The notes under the pieces: generated by a model
Seen by the model: only the letters and a program-made list of their open reading frames with translations
What the model was told of the DNA's origin: nothing
The model's database searches: none
Made by a program: the position numbers and the translations under genes
In this document: positions 41,684 through 50,196 of the stretch, one piece after another
Layout of the letters: each line of letters opens with the position of its first letter
Position numbering within the stretch: position 1 is the stretch's first letter
DNA from: JACVRW01 sp963716215
GTDB taxonomy: Bacteria; Actinomycetota; Thermoleophilia; Solirubrobacterales; Thermoleophilaceae
Reading direction: 5' to 3'
Assembly (NCBI GenBank): GCA_963716215.1
Contig: OY970298.1
Coordinates: 2,728,001 to 2,792,000 of the forward strand
DNA: 64,000 nt

Positions 41684-41701
41684 TTCATCCCATCAGGATG
41701 A
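41683..41701 (+). promoter_or_regulatory. MalT-box-like operator copy a
   Basis: TTTCATCCCATCAGGATGA, with inner palindrome TCATCC/GGATGA, followed by GGAGG. It ends 73 bp before the ATG at 41774 and overlaps the start of the divergent LuxR gene, so it could mediate autoregulation as well. Confidence 0.5.
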
Positions 41702-41773
41702 GGAGGCCAGGGGTTCGCACGCTTAACGTCGAATCACTTTGGACTTAGGCGAGGACAACCCAGGAGGTACAGG

Positions 41774-42157
41774 ATGAGAGGCGCAGGTAGAGCGGTATTC
41801 GCAGCGGTTCTGCTGTTGATCGCGGGAACGCTCAACATCATCTATGGCATCGGCGCGTTGGACAGCGCGAACATCTACGCGAACGACACGAGGTACATCT
41901 TCACCGACCTGAACACCATGGGTTGGGTGTTGATCGTCCTCGGGCTGATCCAGCTCACCGGGGGCTTCTCGCTGATGAGCGGCCACAGCTACGGGCGCGT
42001 GATCGGCATCATCGGCGGCAGCCTCGGTGCGATCGGGGCGGTGCTGTCGATCGGCGGCGCCAACCCGTGGTGGTCGCTGGCCGTCTTCGCTCTGTGCGTC
42101 TACATCGTGCACGGCATCATCGTGCTCGGAGAGGACGAGCGCGCGACGGCGACCTGA
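41774..42157 (+). CDS. four-helix integral membrane protein (DUF7144-like)
   Basis: Membrane protein of 127 aa with four hydrophobic helices: AVFAAVLLLIAGTLNIIYGIGAL, MGWVLIVLGLIQLTGGFSLMSG, VIGIIGGSLGAIGAVLSIGG and WWSLAVFALCVYIVHGIIVL. The pattern and length match the DUF7144/actinobacterial small-membrane group. GGAGGTACAGG gives the ribosome site. It is 73 bp downstream of operator a, hence likely a target of the MalT-like regulator. Confidence 0.5.
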   Translation: MRGAGRAVFAAVLLLIAGTLNIIYGIGALDSANIYANDTRYIFTDLNTMGWVLIVLGLIQLTGGFSLMSGHSYGRVIGIIGGSLGAIGAVLSIGGANPWWSLAVFALCVYIVHGIIVLGEDERATAT

Positions 42158-42309
42158 ACGCGCCGCGCGGTGCCCGGGGGACGGCGGTTCGCCGCGGTCC
42201 ACCCGGCCCGCGTACGTGCTAAGCACCTGAGCGATGTCGAGCGGCGATACCGACGAACAGGCGCGAGCGCGTTTTACGGACGCTGACGTTCTGGCTGCGG
42301 CCCGAGTTC

Positions 42310-43176
42310 GTGCTCCGCGTCGTCAACCGGTTCCAGAAGGTCACGGGATTCGACCGGGCGGTCGCGCTGGCCTCCGCCGCGCTCACGGCCACTATCCCGC
42401 TCTTGATCCTCACGAGCGCCCTTGCCTCCGAGCTTGGGGGCAAGGGCACGGCCGACCGTCTCATCGACCGCTACGAGCTGACCGGAGGCGGCGCCGAGGC
42501 GGTCAGGGACATCTTCTCGCCGTCCACCGGCACGAGCACGAGCCTCGGGATCGTGGGGGTTCTCTTTCTGCTGGTCGCGGTGCTGAGCTTCAGCCGGGCC
42601 GTCCAGCGGCTGCTGGAGCAGACCTGGGAGCTCAAGCCCCTGAGCGTCCGCAATACCGCCAACGGGCTGCTCTGGATCGGCGGGCTGGCCGCATACCTCG
42701 CCCTCAACGGCTTGATCCACGGCGCGCTTGGCCGCGGCCGACTCGAGCTGGGCGCTGCCTTGCTGGGCGCGCCGGTGACGGCCGTGTTCCTTCTGTGGGG
42801 CGGCTGGGTGCTCAGCGCGAAGCGGCTCGGACGCGACGACCTGCTCCCGTTCGCGATCCTCGGGTCGGCGTTGCTGGCGGCGTTCTCGATTGGCGCGACG
42901 GTGTACGTGCCGCACCTGTTCGACACCTATGCCACCCGCTATGGCGTGATCGGTGCGGTCTTCGCCATGATCTCCGTGCTCTTCTGCGCCATGGTAGTGG
43001 TCGTCGGCTCTGCCGCCGCGGGCCGGGAGGTCCACGACGAGCTCGACCGCATCCGCCGGGGCGAAAAGCCCGCCGCGGACGAGGTCCGGCGCCAGTGGGA
43101 TCAGATCACCGCCGAGGCGCGCTCGCGATGGGAGACGGTGCGCGTCCAGGTCAAGGAGCGGCGCCGCCGCGACTGA
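42310..43176 (+). CDS. YihY/BrkB-family membrane protein
   Basis: Membrane protein of 288 aa with about six helices: SAALTATIPLLILTSALAS, SLGIVGVLFLLVAVLSFSRAVQRLLEQTWEL (the family signature), AALLGAPVTAVFLLWGGW, LLAAFSIGATVYVPHLF and AVFAMISVLFCAMVVVVGSAAAG. The GTG at 42310 is used, since relatives read FWLRPEFVLRVVNRFQ; the true start may be a few codons earlier, but no ATG or GTG is in frame there. The charged tail follows the last helix. Confidence 0.5.
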   Translation: MLRVVNRFQKVTGFDRAVALASAALTATIPLLILTSALASELGGKGTADRLIDRYELTGGGAEAVRDIFSPSTGTSTSLGIVGVLFLLVAVLSFSRAVQRLLEQTWELKPLSVRNTANGLLWIGGLAAYLALNGLIHGALGRGRLELGAALLGAPVTAVFLLWGGWVLSAKRLGRDDLLPFAILGSALLAAFSIGATVYVPHLFDTYATRYGVIGAVFAMISVLFCAMVVVVGSAAAGREVHDELDRIRRGEKPAADEVRRQWDQITAEARSRWETVRVQVKERRRRD

Positions 43177-43191
43177 GCGGCGACGCGATCT

Positions 43192-44262
43192 CTAGCCGGA
43201 CGGCGCGGGCGCCGCTACCGGGGCGCCATTGCGCAGCTCGTTGGCGATGTGCACCGCCGCGGATGTGAGCGGGGCGGCGAGCGTCAGCCCAACCATTCCG
43301 AACAGGGATCCGGCACCGATCGTGACGACGAGCACTACGAGTGGGTTGAGGCTCAGTGTCGCGCCCATCACGAACGGCTGAATCATCTGCTGGAGCATCC
43401 CGTTCGCGAGCAGCGCGACGACCGCCATGATCGCCGCGTCCGACGTGCTCCCCGCGCCGAGAGCAATGAACACGGCGAAGGCGCCGGCGACCCACGCGCC
43501 GACGAACGGAACGTACGCCCCCACGAACGTCACGACGGCGATCGTTCCGGCCAACGGCACGCCGAGGATCAGTGCGGCACCGCCGATCAGGACGGCGTTG
43601 AACGCCGCGATGATGGTCACGGCCAGGAAGTAGCTGCGCAGCGACTTGGCGATGTTGGTGGTGACGACGTTGGCGACGGGCTCCGGCACGCCCAGGTGCC
43701 GGTTGATGAACCGATGCATCACCGGCCCGTCCTTGAGCACGAACAGCGTGCTCAGGACCGCGAACGCAATGAAGAACACCAGCGACTTGAGCGCCTCGAT
43801 GCCCCCCGCGACGCCGGTCAGCAGCGTGGTCCGGATCTCGGGCGTGGCTTTCTGAGCGCTTTCGGTGGCGCTCTGCGCGTTGTCCACGCCGACGTCGCTC
43901 AACCAGCCCTGGATCTTGGCTAGCGCCTGATTCGTCTTCGTCGAGATGTCGCCCGAGTTCGCGGATATGCCGCCGAACACGAGGCAGAAGATCAGCACGC
44001 CGAGAGCGACCAGTCCGAGCAGGACGAGGATTGCGCCACCGATGCGCGGAACGCGATGGCGTTCCAGCCAGCCCACCGCGGGTCCGGCGACCGCGCCGAG
44101 CACCGTGGCGACGATCACCGGCATGACGATCGTCGACGTCTCGGCGAGCAGCCAGACGAGCCCGATGATGACCACCACGAACCCGACCAGCAGCCACGAC
44201 GAGAAGCCCAGGTCCCTGAGCCATATTGGGGCTGAGAATTGAACGTTGCGTTCGGACGCCAT
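43192..44262 (-). CDS. AI-2E-family transporter
   Basis: Membrane protein of 356 aa with about eight helices. The family signature is in GVPEPVANVVTTNIAKSLRSYFLAVTIIAAFNAVLIGGAALILGVPLAGTIAVVTFVGAYVPFVGAWVAG and NPLVVLVVTIGAGSLFGMVGLTLAAPL. Members include autoinducer-2 exporter TqsA and Na+/H+ antiporters; substrate cannot be set. The start is 36 bp from operator c, which points to it, so the MalT-like regulator probably controls it. Confidence 0.5.
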   Translation of the reverse strand: MASERNVQFSAPIWLRDLGFSSWLLVGFVVVIIGLVWLLAETSTIVMPVIVATVLGAVAGPAVGWLERHRVPRIGGAILVLLGLVALGVLIFCLVFGGISANSGDISTKTNQALAKIQGWLSDVGVDNAQSATESAQKATPEIRTTLLTGVAGGIEALKSLVFFIAFAVLSTLFVLKDGPVMHRFINRHLGVPEPVANVVTTNIAKSLRSYFLAVTIIAAFNAVLIGGAALILGVPLAGTIAVVTFVGAYVPFVGAWVAGAFAVFIALGAGSTSDAAIMAVVALLANGMLQQMIQPFVMGATLSLNPLVVLVVTIGAGSLFGMVGLTLAAPLTSAAVHIANELRNGAPVAAPAPSG

Positions 44263-44297
44263 CGGTCAGCCCTCGCTTGTGGGCGTTAGGGGCCGCA

Positions 44298-44317
44298 TCA
44301 CCCCGCTGGTATCGAAA
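44298..44317 (-). promoter_or_regulatory. MalT-box-like operator copy c (before AI-2E gene)
   Basis: On the minus strand TTTCGATACCAGCGGGGTGA, 36 bp before the AI-2E start. It shares ATACCAGCGGG with copy b and has one extra base compared with the other copies. Confidence 0.5.
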
Positions 44318-44363
44318 GTCCCTGGAGACAGGAGCTTCGCCGCCTCCGGTCAGCCTCCTCCGA

Positions 44364-44382
44364 TTTCATACCAGCGGGATGA
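44364..44382 (+). promoter_or_regulatory. MalT-box-like operator copy b (before DUF1254 gene)
   Basis: TTTCATACCAGCGGGATGA followed by GGAG, 74 bp before the ATG at 44456, nearly the same distance as copy a to 41774 (73 bp). Copies b and c lie back to back between the divergent genes 44262 and 44456. Confidence 0.5.
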
Positions 44383-44455
44383 GGAGAACCGGCGGGCGCA
44401 CTCGTAGCCTCGCCGCGATGTCTCGTCCTCATGTCTCGAACGCCAGGAGTAACCC

Positions 44456-46007
44456 ATGACCGTTTCCAACGACGCGCTTCGCTCCATCTCCACGCCTGAG
44501 CGATTCGACAGTCGGGTCGGGCCGCTCGAGTTCGTCGACGGTGTCCCCAGTGGCGAGACCGCGGAACGCGTGTACGAGCAGCTCGACTTTCAGCACGCCC
44601 TCAACGTCTATCTCGACGGGTTCGCGGGAGCGTCGACGTACGCGATCCGCAAGGGCTTCCACGACATTGGCGTGGAGGACAACTCGATCCTCATCTTCTC
44701 GGAGCTGATGGGATCGGAATCCGTGTTCCTGACGGCGAACGCGGACACGGTGTACTTCCTCGGCATCGTCGACCTCACGTCGGGACCGATGGTCGTCGAG
44801 ACGCCTCCCCAGGCCCTCGGGGTGTTCGACGACATGTGGTGGGGGTGGATCGTCGACTTCGGCCTGTCGGGCCCTGACCGCGGCGAGGGCGGCCGTTTCC
44901 TGCTCGTCCCGCCCGGCTACGACGGCCCGCTGCCGGACAGCGGGTTCCACATCGGACACTCGCGTACGTCGAGGGCGCTCCTGCTCGGGCGGTCGTTCCT
45001 GACCGACGACGACCCGGTGCCGACAGTCGAGACGATCAAGAGCACGCTCAAGCTCTACCCCTACGACCAGGGCGGCTTCGGCACGAGCGTCGGGACGCTG
45101 CTCGAGGGTGGCTCTGGGATGCCCCGGCCCCCAGCGCAGGTTCCCGAGACGACCTTCGTCGAGGGCAGCGGCAAGGCGTTCAACACGGTGCCGCCGAGCG
45201 ACTTCGGCTTCTTCGAGCTGATCAACGAGGTGGTGCAGAACGAGCCCGACGGCAGCACGCACGCCGAGCTGATGGGACAGCTGGCCGCGATCGGAATCAG
45301 TCAAGGGCGAGCCGTTCGAGCCGGACGAGCGCATGCGGCGGACCCTCGAGGACGCGGCCGCGGTCGGGTCCGCGACCTCGCGGGCGCTGTTCTTCGAACC
45401 GCGAGCGTCGGAAGGGTTCGCGTACTACGACGGCTCGGGGTGGTTCAACATGCTCTGGGTCGGCGGATACACGTTCGAGACGCCGCCGCCGCTCGTCACC
45501 GCCGACGGGATCGAGCCGTTCCCCGCGACCGGCGTGCGGAAGCTGCACTCCCGGACCTCGTTCCTGTACGCGGCCACCGGGGTCACGCCCGCGATGTGCA
45601 TGCGGCTCGCGGGGATCGGGTCCCAGTACCTGATGTCGGTCAAGGACGCCGAAGGCAATCCGCTCGACGGCGGGCAGACCTACCAGGTGACACTGCCACC
45701 GGACATTCCCGCGGCGCGCTTCTGGTCGATCACCCTGTACGACAACCAGACCCGCTCGATGCTCGAGACGCCCCGGCGTTTCCCGCGGGCGGGCAGCCAG
45801 TCCTACCCGACGCCCGCGGCAACCGCGAACGACGACGGCTCGACCACCATCACGTTCGGTCCGGAACGGCCCTCGGACAGCCCGGAAGGCAACTGGATCC
45901 AGACCACCGAGGGCAAGGGCTGGTTCCCGATCCTGCGCCTCTACAGCCCGCTCGCTCCGTTCTTCGACAAGACCTGGCGCCCGGGCGAGATCGAGGCCTC
46001 GTCCTAA
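44456..46007 (+). pseudogene. DUF1254/DUF1214 protein gene, one-base frameshift
   Basis: A protein of about 515 aa in two frames. The first part (44456 to about 45298) has DUF1254: FLTANADTVYFLGIVDLTSGPMVVETPPQALGVFDDMWWGWIVD. The second (about 45300 to 46007) has DUF1214: YFGTYSAA-like ARFWSITLYDNQTRSMLETPRRFPR and GNWIQTTEGKGWFPILRLYSPLAPFFDKTWRPGEIE. Removal of one base near 45299 (AATCAGTCAAG to AATCGTCAAG) would join them in frame as GIVKGEPFEPDERM, the expected sequence. The pair is common in actinobacteria and of unknown function. A sequencing error is the simplest alternative. Confidence 0.5.
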
Positions 46008-46036
46008 TCACAAGACGTCGAACGAAAGGAAGCACC

Positions 46037-46354
46037 ATGGCTCAATCAGACACACCGGTCATCGACCTGCTCAAGGACATGACCGCGGCCTCACTCGACG
46101 CGACGAACCTCGACGAGCAAACCCTCATGCTGGTTCGCATCGCCGCGCTCGTCGCCGTCGACGCCCCGTCGATCTCCTATCTGCTGAATCTCGGCGCGGC
46201 AGACGAGGTGGACCTCGATCCCGAGCAGATCCGCGGCGTCCTTGCCGCGGTCGCACCGATCGTCGGCACCGCCCGCGTCGTGTCCGCTACGGGCAAGATC
46301 GTCGACGCGCTCGACGTCGCGATCGAGGTCGCCGAGCATGAGAGGACGTCGTAG
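46037..46354 (+). CDS. carboxymuconolactone decarboxylase-like protein
   Basis: Protein of 105 aa with TLMLVRIAALVAVDAPSISYLLNLGAADEVDLDPEQIRGVLAAVAPIVGTARVVSATGKIVDALDVAIEVAE, the same all-helical fold as the protein at 39000-39344. No CxxC. GAAAGGAAGCACC precedes the ATG. It is 29 bp after the DUF1254/1214 gene, in the operon below operator b. Confidence 0.5.
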   Translation: MAQSDTPVIDLLKDMTAASLDATNLDEQTLMLVRIAALVAVDAPSISYLLNLGAADEVDLDPEQIRGVLAAVAPIVGTARVVSATGKIVDALDVAIEVAEHERTS

Positions 46355-46357
46355 CTC

Positions 46358-46867
46358 ATGGCTGACAGACCAGTTTTTCTCTACGCAGCCATCTACGACG
46401 AGATCGGCGACGCCGAGGCCGACTACGAGGCCGTGTTCGATCTCCACGCCGCCGGAGCGATCGGGACCTTCGACTCGGCCGTCATCCGAAAGGAAGAGGA
46501 CGGCAAGGTCCGGGTGACCAAGACCGAGAAGCCGACGCAGCACGGCGCTTGGACCGGAGCCGGGGTCGGCGCACTCGTGGGGATCCTGTTCCCGCCCGCG
46601 CTCATCGGCAGCGCGATCGTCGGCGCCGGTGCCGGCGGACTCGTCGGGCACCTGACGCGCGGGATCTCGCGCGGCGATCTCAAGGAGCTCGGCGAGGAGC
46701 TGGAAGCGGGTACCGCCGCGGTGATCGTGCTCGGCGAGTCGAAGCTGGAGGAGCAGCTCGAGCGGGCGATGACGCGCGCCAACAAGCTGATCGAAAAGGA
46801 GGTGGATGCCGACGCCGACGAGCTCGAGCGCGAGATCGACGCCGCGGCACGAGCGGACGCGAGCTAA
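46358..46867 (+). CDS. DUF1269 membrane protein
   Basis: Protein of 169 aa. The N-terminal 60 residues are soluble (FLYAAIYDEIGDAEADYEAVFDLHAAGAIGTFDSAVIRKEEDGKV), a central pair of hydrophobic segments follows (GALVGILFPPALIGSAIVGAGAGGLVGHL), and the last third is a charged helix (LEEQLERAMTRANKLIEKEVDADADELEREI). This is the DUF1269 pattern; function unknown, often near stress genes. The start is 3 bp after the CMD stop. Confidence 0.5.
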   Translation: MADRPVFLYAAIYDEIGDAEADYEAVFDLHAAGAIGTFDSAVIRKEEDGKVRVTKTEKPTQHGAWTGAGVGALVGILFPPALIGSAIVGAGAGGLVGHLTRGISRGDLKELGEELEAGTAAVIVLGESKLEEQLERAMTRANKLIEKEVDADADELEREIDAAARADAS

Positions 46868-46871
46868 TCCG

Positions 46872-47267
46872 ATGCTTCCGCTCCTACTCGCGGCACGGGA
46901 GCTCGGGCGGGCCCTCGTGGCCGTCTGGCGCGACCCTGAGACCAAGGCGCTGCCCGTAGTGGCGGGCGTCTTGGTCCTCACGGGGACCCTCTTCTACTGG
47001 CGCTTCGAAGACTGGACGATCATCGAAGCCCTCTACTTCTGCGTCGTGACCCTCACGACCGTTGGGTTCGGAGACCTCTCCCCCACCACCGCGGGAACGC
47101 AGATCTTCACGATCGTCTACATCCTCACGGGATTTGGCGTGCTGGTTGCGCTGCTGACCTCGGTCGCCCAGCAGTACCTCGTCCAGAAGGCCGAGGGTGG
47201 CGGCGCGAGAGCGCGCCTGAGGCAACGTCGACAGCGCGGCAGTCCAAGCGAGGACGGACCGACGTAA
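46872..47267 (+). CDS. two-helix potassium channel-like protein
   Basis: Ion_trans_2 channel of 131 aa: helix 1 VVAGVLVLTGTLFYW, pore helix IIEALYFCVVTLTTVGFGDLSP with the TVGFGD selectivity filter, and helix 2 GTQIFTIVYILTGFGVLVALLTSVA. A basic cytoplasmic tail (GARARLRQRRQRGSP) follows, without a RCK domain. ATG 46872, 4 bp after the DUF1269 stop. A tetrameric potassium channel is predicted. Confidence 0.5.
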   Translation: MLPLLLAARELGRALVAVWRDPETKALPVVAGVLVLTGTLFYWRFEDWTIIEALYFCVVTLTTVGFGDLSPTTAGTQIFTIVYILTGFGVLVALLTSVAQQYLVQKAEGGGARARLRQRRQRGSPSEDGPT

Positions 47268-47324
47268 TCGACGGCATCACCGGCCGGAGCCGTGCGATCA
47301 TGATTTATCGGTCGGGTAAGGGTC

Positions 47325-49247
47325 TTGGTCCTCGTCCTTGTGGCTGCGGCACTGATGCTTGGTGCCTCGCCTGCACGCGCCCAGGGTGAGGTGCGAGCGG
47401 CCGCGACGTGTCGCGGCCCAGACGCCCTCAGCAACCACCTCGCTCTTCCCTCCACCCGCAAAGTCGCCCTCCGCCGAGTCGCGTGTGGCGCAGCGCGCGC
47501 GGTGGTAAAGCGCTTCGCGCGGAGCTGCGTTGGCGCGTACACCTCGCAGGGGAGATGCACCTTCAGGTCGCGTAAGCGGTGGGCGTGCGCGAGCAGGATC
47601 ACCGGCTCGGCGCTCGCCGGCGCGCCTTCCGCGGTCACCTGCAGAAGCCGGCGTTCGCGGGTCGGGTTCACGATCGAGGTCCTGTCGCCGAGCAACCTGA
47701 ACCGCAAGGCGCCGACCGCACAGGCCGCCCAAGGGCCGCCCTACGACGAGGCGAGGCAATGCGTCGATACCTCCGCCCCGACGCAGCTCGTGCCGCAGCC
47801 CGCGTTCCCGGACGACACCTTCGAGATCCACACCTTTGGGCGGGTGCCACTGGCCCTGGGGCAATCGGTGCAGCAGCAGCTGATCAGCCACGGCGTTGCC
47901 CAGCGCCTCTTCGACGGACTCGGCGTCCGGCCGCTCAACTACCCCGCGCGCGTCCCCGTCTACCTGCGCCCTGGAGGGGAGTCGGGCATCACCGACGAGT
48001 TCTGTGACCGCAGGCGCACCCACGCCGTGGTGGTGCAGATCGGCACCGGCCCGGTCGAGGCGTCGCAGACCGCCGCCCACGAGCTACTCCACGCGTACTC
48101 CTACGGGCTGGCGCTCAGCAGCCCGGGCTATCCGTGGTTCGAGGACTTCGCCGCGGAATGGGCCACCTGGAAGGCCGGTTTGCTCAAGACGCCGACCACG
48201 TACGAGGTCGCGCTGCAGTACCCCAACAACCCGCTCGACACGAACAATCCTGAGATCTGGCGGTACGGGATGTGGCGGTTCCTCCAGTTCCTGGACGACA
48301 AGGGTCTCGTCGTAGGGGCCGGCGGGTCCTGGCCGTTGATCCGGCGCGTCATCGCGGCGGAGCCCGGCGAGCTCGCGGCCCTCGACGACTTCCTGCGCGG
48401 CGCCGGGACCAGCCTAGGCGCCGAGCTCGCGGCGTTCTGGGGCAATCACCTGAGGGCGAAGCCGAGTCGCCCTCCACAGCTGGTCCCCAACCCGCCGCGT
48501 AACGCCACACCGATCAACGTGTCCCCCGGCCGGCGCGAAGCGACTCTCCGAGCCCGGCCGACGCACACGAACCTCACCGACTTCAAGCTCGCGGACAACG
48601 TGAGGCGGGTCGAGTTCGAGTTCGAGCTGCCACCGGACGGCAGCGGCCATTTCTGGGGGCTCACCGCGGTCAACGAATCGAAGCGGTTCCTCGAGGGCGA
48701 GACAGTCTCCTTCTGCGTCGGCGCTTCGGACGAGGACGACCTGGAGTGGCCGGGCCACTTCCCCGTGGTCTTCACCAACGGCCGTCTCGCCGGCGAGCCG
48801 CTGGAGGGGAAGGTCAACATCTATGCCCAGACCCAGACCGACCAGTGCAGCGCACCCGTGAACAACAGGGCGTGCCGGGTCTTGGCGCTGTCAGGGGCCC
48901 GTGGGGTGATCGGCTCGCCGATTCTTGGTGGCTTCGCCGGTCATACAGGCGTGCGGAAGGGGCGCCGCTTTTCGAACTGTTCCTACAAGGGGATGCAGGG
49001 CGTCGCGAACATGGACATCGAGCGCTGGCGTTCGTCGAAGCAGCTGCGCACCTTCGTCAAGGATCAGGAGCGGGCAGGGGCGCGCCACTTGAACCTCGGC
49101 GATCGCGGGGCGATCGCCGAGATCGGCACGCACACGGTGATCTATGCCGCAATCGGCCGCGACAAGCTCGTCCTGCAGGTGACCGCACCCGGCTCGGTGT
49201 CGAAGGCGCTTCGGATCGCCGACGCGGCCGTGCCGCACATCAGGTAG
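47325..49247 (+). CDS. secreted zincin metallopeptidase-like protein, 640 aa
   Basis: Exported protein starting at TTG 47325. Signal peptide LVLVAAALMLGASPARAQ (cleavage near residue 20). Then a Cys- and Arg-rich N-terminal region (about 30-115). Zinc motif HELLH at 252-256 in QTAAHELLHAYSYG and a downstream Glu in WFEDFAAEW (273), consistent with a gluzincin. Other regions: a long helix-rich middle and a beta-rich C-terminal half (SPGRREATLRARPTHTNLTDF to end) of unknown fold. Shares the zinc-protease plus beta-domain layout with the broken gene at 23175 but the proteins are not clear homologues. Confidence 0.5.
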   Translation: MVLVLVAAALMLGASPARAQGEVRAAATCRGPDALSNHLALPSTRKVALRRVACGAARAVVKRFARSCVGAYTSQGRCTFRSRKRWACASRITGSALAGAPSAVTCRSRRSRVGFTIEVLSPSNLNRKAPTAQAAQGPPYDEARQCVDTSAPTQLVPQPAFPDDTFEIHTFGRVPLALGQSVQQQLISHGVAQRLFDGLGVRPLNYPARVPVYLRPGGESGITDEFCDRRRTHAVVVQIGTGPVEASQTAAHELLHAYSYGLALSSPGYPWFEDFAAEWATWKAGLLKTPTTYEVALQYPNNPLDTNNPEIWRYGMWRFLQFLDDKGLVVGAGGSWPLIRRVIAAEPGELAALDDFLRGAGTSLGAELAAFWGNHLRAKPSRPPQLVPNPPRNATPINVSPGRREATLRARPTHTNLTDFKLADNVRRVEFEFELPPDGSGHFWGLTAVNESKRFLEGETVSFCVGASDEDDLEWPGHFPVVFTNGRLAGEPLEGKVNIYAQTQTDQCSAPVNNRACRVLALSGARGVIGSPILGGFAGHTGVRKGRRFSNCSYKGMQGVANMDIERWRSSKQLRTFVKDQERAGARHLNLGDRGAIAEIGTHTVIYAAIGRDKLVLQVTAPGSVSKALRIADAAVPHIR

Positions 49248-49295
49248 AGCGGCTCGCGCGCCGGGCCATCCCGGCGGTCCATCATCATTCAAGAC

Positions 49296-49472
49296 ATGAG
49301 CGGGAAGCCGGCGGAACCACATTCACCTCGGGCGCAGCCCGCGACTTGGAACGATCCTGTGCGGATCGCGGCCCATCGCCGTCTGAGCCCGAGCGCCCGA
49401 GTCCGTCTCACGATCGAGGCCAGCCGCGCCGCGCTGCGATTCGCGCGCGGGCGGCGCGTGGATGAGCGCTGA
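49296..49472 (+). CDS. 58-aa protein, possible antitoxin-like partner
   Basis: Short gene that overlaps the next by 11 bp. Its basic helical region LSPSARVRLTIEASRAALRFARGRR resembles the LSPxERLRLAxELSD helix found in small proteins encoded just before nucleotidyltransferase genes. No strong ribosome site. It could be the partner of the MNT protein, but the assignment is weak. Confidence 0.5.
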   Translation: MSGKPAEPHSPRAQPATWNDPVRIAAHRRLSPSARVRLTIEASRAALRFARGRRVDER

Positions 49473-49938
49473 GCCGGTCTTCGCACCCGAGCGCGTCGTA
49501 GCGGCGCTCAATGCCGCAGAAGTCGACTACGTGATCGTCGGTGGGCTTGCCGCCGGAGCTCACGGCGTCGTGCGCGCCACCCGGGACCTCGACATCGTGG
49601 CCGCTCCAGATCACGGCAACATGCACCGCCTCGCGGAGTGCCTCCAAAGAATCGGCGGCGAACACCCAATCCAGGGACCCCTGACCGGAGCGGCGCTTTC
49701 AAAGCCGGCCAGCTTCAAAGTCCAGACCCAACACGGTGAGGTTCAGGTGCTCAACCGAATGGCGGGTGTGCCTGGCTTCCCGGAGCTGCGGCGCGATCAA
49801 ATCCGTGTCGAGCTCGCGCCAGACGTGATCGCGCCGGTCTGTTCACTCGCCCATTTGCGAGACATGAAGCGCGCAGCCGGCAGACCACGCGACCAGGTAG
49901 ACCTCGCGGAGCTGGCCGAGCTGCACGGCCCCGCCTAG
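49462..49938 (+). CDS. MNT-type nucleotidyltransferase (AbiEii/DUF6036-like)
   Basis: Protein of 158 aa with a Pol-beta-like nucleotidyltransferase fold: YVIVGGLAAGAHGVVRATRDLDIVAAPDHGN (GG and DLD motifs in place of GSxxxGxxxxxSDxD), then a helix (MHRLAECLQRIGG) and the end LRDMKRAAGRPRDQVDLAEL. Proteins of this group act as toxins or antitoxins with a small partner. It overlaps the preceding 58-aa gene. Antiphage or plasmid-stability function is inferred from the family only. Confidence 0.5.
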   Translation: MSAEPVFAPERVVAALNAAEVDYVIVGGLAAGAHGVVRATRDLDIVAAPDHGNMHRLAECLQRIGGEHPIQGPLTGAALSKPASFKVQTQHGEVQVLNRMAGVPGFPELRRDQIRVELAPDVIAPVCSLAHLRDMKRAAGRPRDQVDLAELAELHGPA

Positions 49939-50196
49939 AGGGCGCGGCTCGGGCTGCGTATCCTTTTCGATACATGACTCAGCCCGCGCACATCAGTCGA
50001 CGCGCTGTCCCGGCGTCTCCCCCGCGCGCGGTGCAGTCGTGGTGGGCCTGGCGCTAGCCGGCAGGCCGCTACAGATCCTCATGTGACACCGGCCGCAGTT
50101 CCGGCCCGACCCCCACGGGGCTGGCCACCGCGCGCCCACGGTGATCTCGATAGGCCCCGTCGCTCTGACACGGGCGCGACACCAGGAGATGACGTC

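Noticed and set aside
49939..50196. T-box or attenuator upstream of trpS
   Set aside because: I found no T-box consensus and no Trp-rich leader peptide; the region has no clear hairpin series.
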